Assembly: GCA_934132915.1 (NCBI GenBank)
Contig: CAKPAK010000010.1
Location: forward strand, 1-26,512
DNA length: 26,512 nucleotides
DNA from: an uncultured Bacilli bacterium
GTDB taxonomy: Bacteria > Bacillota_I > Bacilli_A > RF39 > UBA660
Direction: 5' to 3'
The notes below the pieces were generated by a model, which was not told where the DNA came from, ran no database searches, and worked only from the letters and a program-made list of their open reading frames with translations. Of the stretch, positions 23,771 through 26,512 are shown in pieces. The first letter of the stretch is position 1; each line of letters opens with the position of its first letter. The position numbers and the translations under genes were made by a program.

Positions 23771-24868
23771 TTAATTATATTCCTTTAGTAATTCAATATA
23801 TTTTTTATACAAACTATCAGCAAGTTTATTTATATCATACTTTTCACGCAAAAAAGTATAGTCATCAATTTTATGATTACAATCAGTTATACATTCAGTT
23901 ATTGTATTGCACCAATCTTTAACAGAATCAATAGGTAAAAACAAAGTCTTTTTTAACATTTTTGTTTCAAGTGTAATTGAATCTGAAAACAGGCATTTAA
24001 GCCCATTAGCTTGAGCCTCAATTCCAACAACAGGTAATCCCTCATAAAATGATGGTAAAATAAATAAATCCATTGCACTATAATATTTGTAAACATCATT
24101 TATAGAACCATAAAATTTAATATAATTATTAATTTTCATATCAATGCTCTTATTTTTTATATCTTCATCTAAATTTCCACTACCAAACCACCAAAATTCA
24201 AAATTAATATTTCTTTTTACTAATTCTTTTACTATTTCAAGAATGAAATATGGGTTTTTTTGAATAGTTAATCTTCCGACTGTTGAGACAATTATTTTTT
24301 CTTCCTCCACATTATTTTCATTTCTTACCCTTCTTCTCGCAATATCATTGAACTTGAAAGTATCCAAATCAATAGCATTATTAACAACATAAAATTTTCT
24401 ATCCTTAAAAATACTTTCCCCAGCAAGTTTAGAACAAGAAAAAAAATTATTTGAATAGTGTATACTTAAGTATTGAAATGGTTTATTACGCAAAAGTTTT
24501 AAAAAATTATCTCCATTAGAAGTAGCATGACTATGTAATATCCTAACGGGAACACCGTATTTTTTTGCCATATATGCAATAGGAAAGTTACTATTTAAAA
24601 CATTTGAATGTAAAATATCATATTTTTTACCTTTAAATAGTTTTGCTAAAAACAAATACATTTGAATCGGCTTTTTGCATGAAGGCATCACATATATATT
24701 GCTTTTATGTCTTTTAATTTCTTCATAGTAAGGAGAATCAGTTTCAGAAACAATAAGAAAATCGATATTTACATTTTCCTCTTTTATCAGTTTCCTATAA
24801 TAATTCATTATATAACTTGAAACTCCATTAGAAACTCTCATATTTTTAACTACATAAATTATATTCAT
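23771..24868 (-). CDS. Glycosyltransferase, GT4 family (EpsF-like)
   Basis: A 365-residue GT-B enzyme. The N-terminus (NGVSSYIMNYYRKL, then DILHSNVLNSNFPIAYMAKK and RILHSHATS) and the C-terminal donor site (VGRLTIQKNPYFILEI, then FILPSFYEGLPVVGIEAQANGL) are typical of EpsF-like GT4 proteins of Firmicute exopolysaccharide loci. The conserved glutamate pair of the E-x7-E motif lies in FYEGLPVVGIEAQ. It resembles the partial glycosyltransferase at 25804 and may be a paralogue with another donor. AGGAGA lies seven bases before the ATG. The sugar it adds is not predictable. Confidence 0.9.
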   Translation of the reverse strand: MNIIYVVKNMRVSNGVSSYIMNYYRKLIKEENVNIDFLIVSETDSPYYEEIKRHKSNIYVMPSCKKPIQMYLFLAKLFKGKKYDILHSNVLNSNFPIAYMAKKYGVPVRILHSHATSNGDNFLKLLRNKPFQYLSIHYSNNFFSCSKLAGESIFKDRKFYVVNNAIDLDTFKFNDIARRRVRNENNVEEEKIIVSTVGRLTIQKNPYFILEIVKELVKRNINFEFWWFGSGNLDEDIKNKSIDMKINNYIKFYGSINDVYKYYSAMDLFILPSFYEGLPVVGIEAQANGLKCLFSDSITLETKMLKKTLFLPIDSVKDWCNTITECITDCNHKIDDYTFLREKYDINKLADSLYKKYIELLKEYN

Positions 24869-24912
24869 AATAGTTTCTCCTGTCTTTTAAATTTTAACTA
24901 CAACAATAACGA

Positions 24913-25710
24913 TTACTTTTTAAAAGCAATTATTTTATGATCCCTTCGTTCTTCCTTTGGTGGAAGTTTCATATAATTTCCATACAATTGACTTAAATAT
25001 TTATCATAATCTTTAGGTCCAAAAAATTGAAATTCCTCAAAGTTGTATTTTCTTCGATCATCAAACCAACATTTTTCAAAACACTCTTTCAATTTATATG
25101 GTGAAAATAAAGAAGCTACATAATTTGAATTTATATTGTTATATTTTTGAGAAACCCTTTCATATTTTTTTATAAAATGTTTTTTATTAATAAATTTTGA
25201 AAAAAAATTTAAAATTTTCTTAGTTTTTTTATGTTTTATACTATCTTTTGCATCAAAATCTGTAGTCATTGCCATAACAATACTTCTATAGAAATAACAT
25301 CTCATTATAAATATTTTTCGTTTTATTTCACTATTTGGCAAATTATCAAATGGAAAAATATCAACCCATAGACCATGTTCTGTAATATTATCATCCATTT
25401 TAGCAACAGTTCTATTATCAACTGCTTTAGCAAAAGTATAATAATATCCATCAACGTCAGAAGTTAAAACAGATAACCACGAATATCTTGTTTGATTCTT
25501 CAAAATTTTTATTAATTTATTGTAATCACTTCTAAATAGCATAATATCAATATCATCGTCCCAAGGAATGAACCCTTTATGCCTAATTGCACCAAGAAGT
25601 GTTCCACCACACATATAATATTTTAAATTATTTTTTTCACATATTTCAGAAATGATATTTAACATTTCTAATTCTAATTTTCTACATTCATTTTTTGATA
25701 ATCTTTTCAT
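24913..25710 (-). CDS. LicD-family phosphotransferase
   Basis: A 265-residue cytoplasmic protein with the LicD domain (nucleotidyltransferase-like): YMCGGTLLGAIRHKGFIPWDDDIDIM near 31-56 holds the paired aspartates that bind metal. LicD proteins attach phosphocholine or similar groups (ribitol phosphate, phosphoethanolamine) to sugars of teichoic acids or capsules. No choline-activating genes (licA/licC) are in the window, so the group added is unknown. I chose ATG 25710 because GGGGAG lies seven bases before it; the next ATG upstream (25713) is equally possible, and an extension to 25743 is weakly supported. It lies between two glycosyltransferase genes of the polysaccharide operon. Confidence 0.87.
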   Translation of the reverse strand: MKRLSKNECRKLELEMLNIISEICEKNNLKYYMCGGTLLGAIRHKGFIPWDDDIDIMLFRSDYNKLIKILKNQTRYSWLSVLTSDVDGYYYTFAKAVDNRTVAKMDDNITEHGLWVDIFPFDNLPNSEIKRKIFIMRCYFYRSIVMAMTTDFDAKDSIKHKKTKKILNFFSKFINKKHFIKKYERVSQKYNNINSNYVASLFSPYKLKECFEKCWFDDRRKYNFEEFQFFGPKDYDKYLSQLYGNYMKLPPKEERRDHKIIAFKK

Positions 25711-25803
25711 CATAATACTCCCCAACATTTTATAAATATTCATCTAAATCAATATAAAAATCATTAAAAGCACAAAGAAAATAAAATCATTTTATTTCTT
25801 AAT

Positions 25804-26512
25804 TTAAATAACATTTATTTTGTAAAATTCTAAATATTTATCTTCCAATTTTTTTGCTTCACAATGAATATCATACTTTCCATTAACAGCCTTTCGAAAG
25901 AAATCTAATCTCCTACTTGAATGCGTATTCAGTATTTTCCTCACCCATATACTTCTATCCTCCTCTAAATCAATAAAATCTACAATATTAGTAAATTTAG
26001 CCAATTGAGGAACCTCACTTGAAGCAAGACAAGGCAATCCATTCGCTTGTGCCTCTATTAAAACCATCCCTAGTCCCTCATATAATGATGGAAAAAGAAA
26101 GACATCCATAGCATTATATAATTGATTAACATCATTTCTTTGCCCTAAAAATTTTACACAACGACTTAAATTCAACTTTTCTACCTTTTCTTTGATTTCT
26201 TTCATTAAAGGACCTTGCCCTACTAGTAAAAGAATAGAATTTCTATTTTTTTGATGGATTTCATTGAAAATATCAATTAAAAATCGATGATTTTTTTGCT
26301 CAACAAATCTTCCAATATGTCCAATGACTAAAGTATCATCATCAATTTCTAATTCTTTTCTTTTTTTACGTCTTAATTTCTCATCATACTTAAATTTTTC
26401 AATATCAATAGCATTATTTAATAAATAAACATTACCTTTATCATATTCTTTATCACCAAATAACCATCTACCAGCACGTTCTGAACAACACATATAATCA
26501 GTCGCATATACC
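25804..26512 (-). CDS. Glycosyltransferase, GT4 family (EpsF-like), partial
   Basis: The C-terminal part of a GT-B enzyme; the reading frame is open through the right edge of the window, so the start and N-terminal domain lie outside. Visible blocks are CSERAGRWLFG, NNAIDIEKFKY, IGHIGRFVEQKNHRFLI, VKFLGQRNDVNQLYNAMDVFLFPS and YEGLGMVLIEAQANGLPC. The E-x7-E motif of GT4 retaining transferases is in the last block. It resembles the glycosyltransferase at 23771. A short AT-rich palindrome in the 60-base gap after it (about 25775-25800) may fold but has no clear U-run. It is the most upstream polysaccharide gene seen; the operon promoter is not in the window. Confidence 0.88.
   Translation of the reverse strand, partial: VYATDYMCCSERAGRWLFGDKEYDKGNVYLLNNAIDIEKFKYDEKLRRKKRKELEIDDDTLVIGHIGRFVEQKNHRFLIDIFNEIHQKNRNSILLLVGQGPLMKEIKEKVEKLNLSRCVKFLGQRNDVNQLYNAMDVFLFPSLYEGLGMVLIEAQANGLPCLASSEVPQLAKFTNIVDFIDLEEDRSIWVRKILNTHSSRRLDFFRKAVNGKYDIHCEAKKLEDKYLEFYKINVI

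Noticed and set aside
25744..25803. AT-rich palindrome between glycosyltransferase and licD genes
   Set aside because: It consists almost only of A-T pairs with a bulge and no U-run, so it is weak as a terminator in a continuous operon.
1..26512. CRISPR array, tRNA, rRNA or insertion sequence
   Set aside because: No regularly spaced direct repeats, cloverleaf sequences or transposase-like ORFs were found by reading both strands.

Overview
The window looks like the chromosome of a low-GC Firmicute of the Bacilli/Mycoplasmatota-like gut type. GC is well under 35% by eye, ribosome binding sites are AGGAGG-type, and intrinsic terminators are common. TGA is used as a stop (for example at the ends of cpsC and the polymerase gene) and TGG encodes Trp, so the code is standard, not Mycoplasma code 4. 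Nearly all genes are on the minus strand; only one two-gene operon (4928-7610) is on the plus strand. No rRNA, tRNA, CRISPR array or transposase gene was recognised.

Layout. (1) 1-1089 has no gene and an extreme C-over-G bias on the plus strand. (2) 1090-3046 is a sulfur-transfer pair: a NifS/IscS-type cysteine desulfurase overlapping a TtcA-type tRNA thiolation enzyme. (3) 3159-4134 is a decayed segment: a truncated DUF5305-like gene behind a CsoR-type copper-repressor gene with an in-frame stop, whose promoter survives. (4) 4179-4742 is a zinc-ribbon membrane protein, divergent from 4928-7610, an OpuC/ProU-type osmolyte ABC transporter (ATPase with CBS domains, then a fused permease and binding protein). 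A large stem-loop separates it from the next convergent operon. (5) 7713-10691 is a SipW-type secretion module: a TasA/camelysin-like substrate, a multi-membrane-span signal peptidase and a DUF5305 protein. (6) 10809-12797 is a MATE transporter fused to a cytidylate-kinase-like domain, with a long inverted repeat over its promoter.

(7) 12916-14989 is a capsule-regulation operon, cpsC-cpsD-cpsB (chain-length adaptor, tyrosine kinase, PHP phosphatase), with its own promoter and terminator. (8) 15227-17332 is a compact sortase island: LAATG surface protein, sortase, four-span membrane protein and a 33-residue membrane microprotein, bounded by a strong promoter and a strong terminator. (9) 17394-17879 is a VanZ-like protein. 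(10) 18095-26512 is the downstream part of a surface-polysaccharide operon: three glycosyltransferases, LicD, a polymerase, a frameshifted short membrane ORF, an acyltransferase, a flippase and UDP-GlcNAc 2-epimerase. It continues past the right edge.

Most of the window serves the cell surface. The polysaccharide operon builds and exports a polymer, probably controlled by the CpsBCD phosphorelay. The sortase and SipW modules place proteins on the wall or outside the cell. The parts least explained by known systems are the sortase island with its two extra membrane proteins, the polytopic SipW fusion, and the MATE-kinase fusion with its operator-like repeat.
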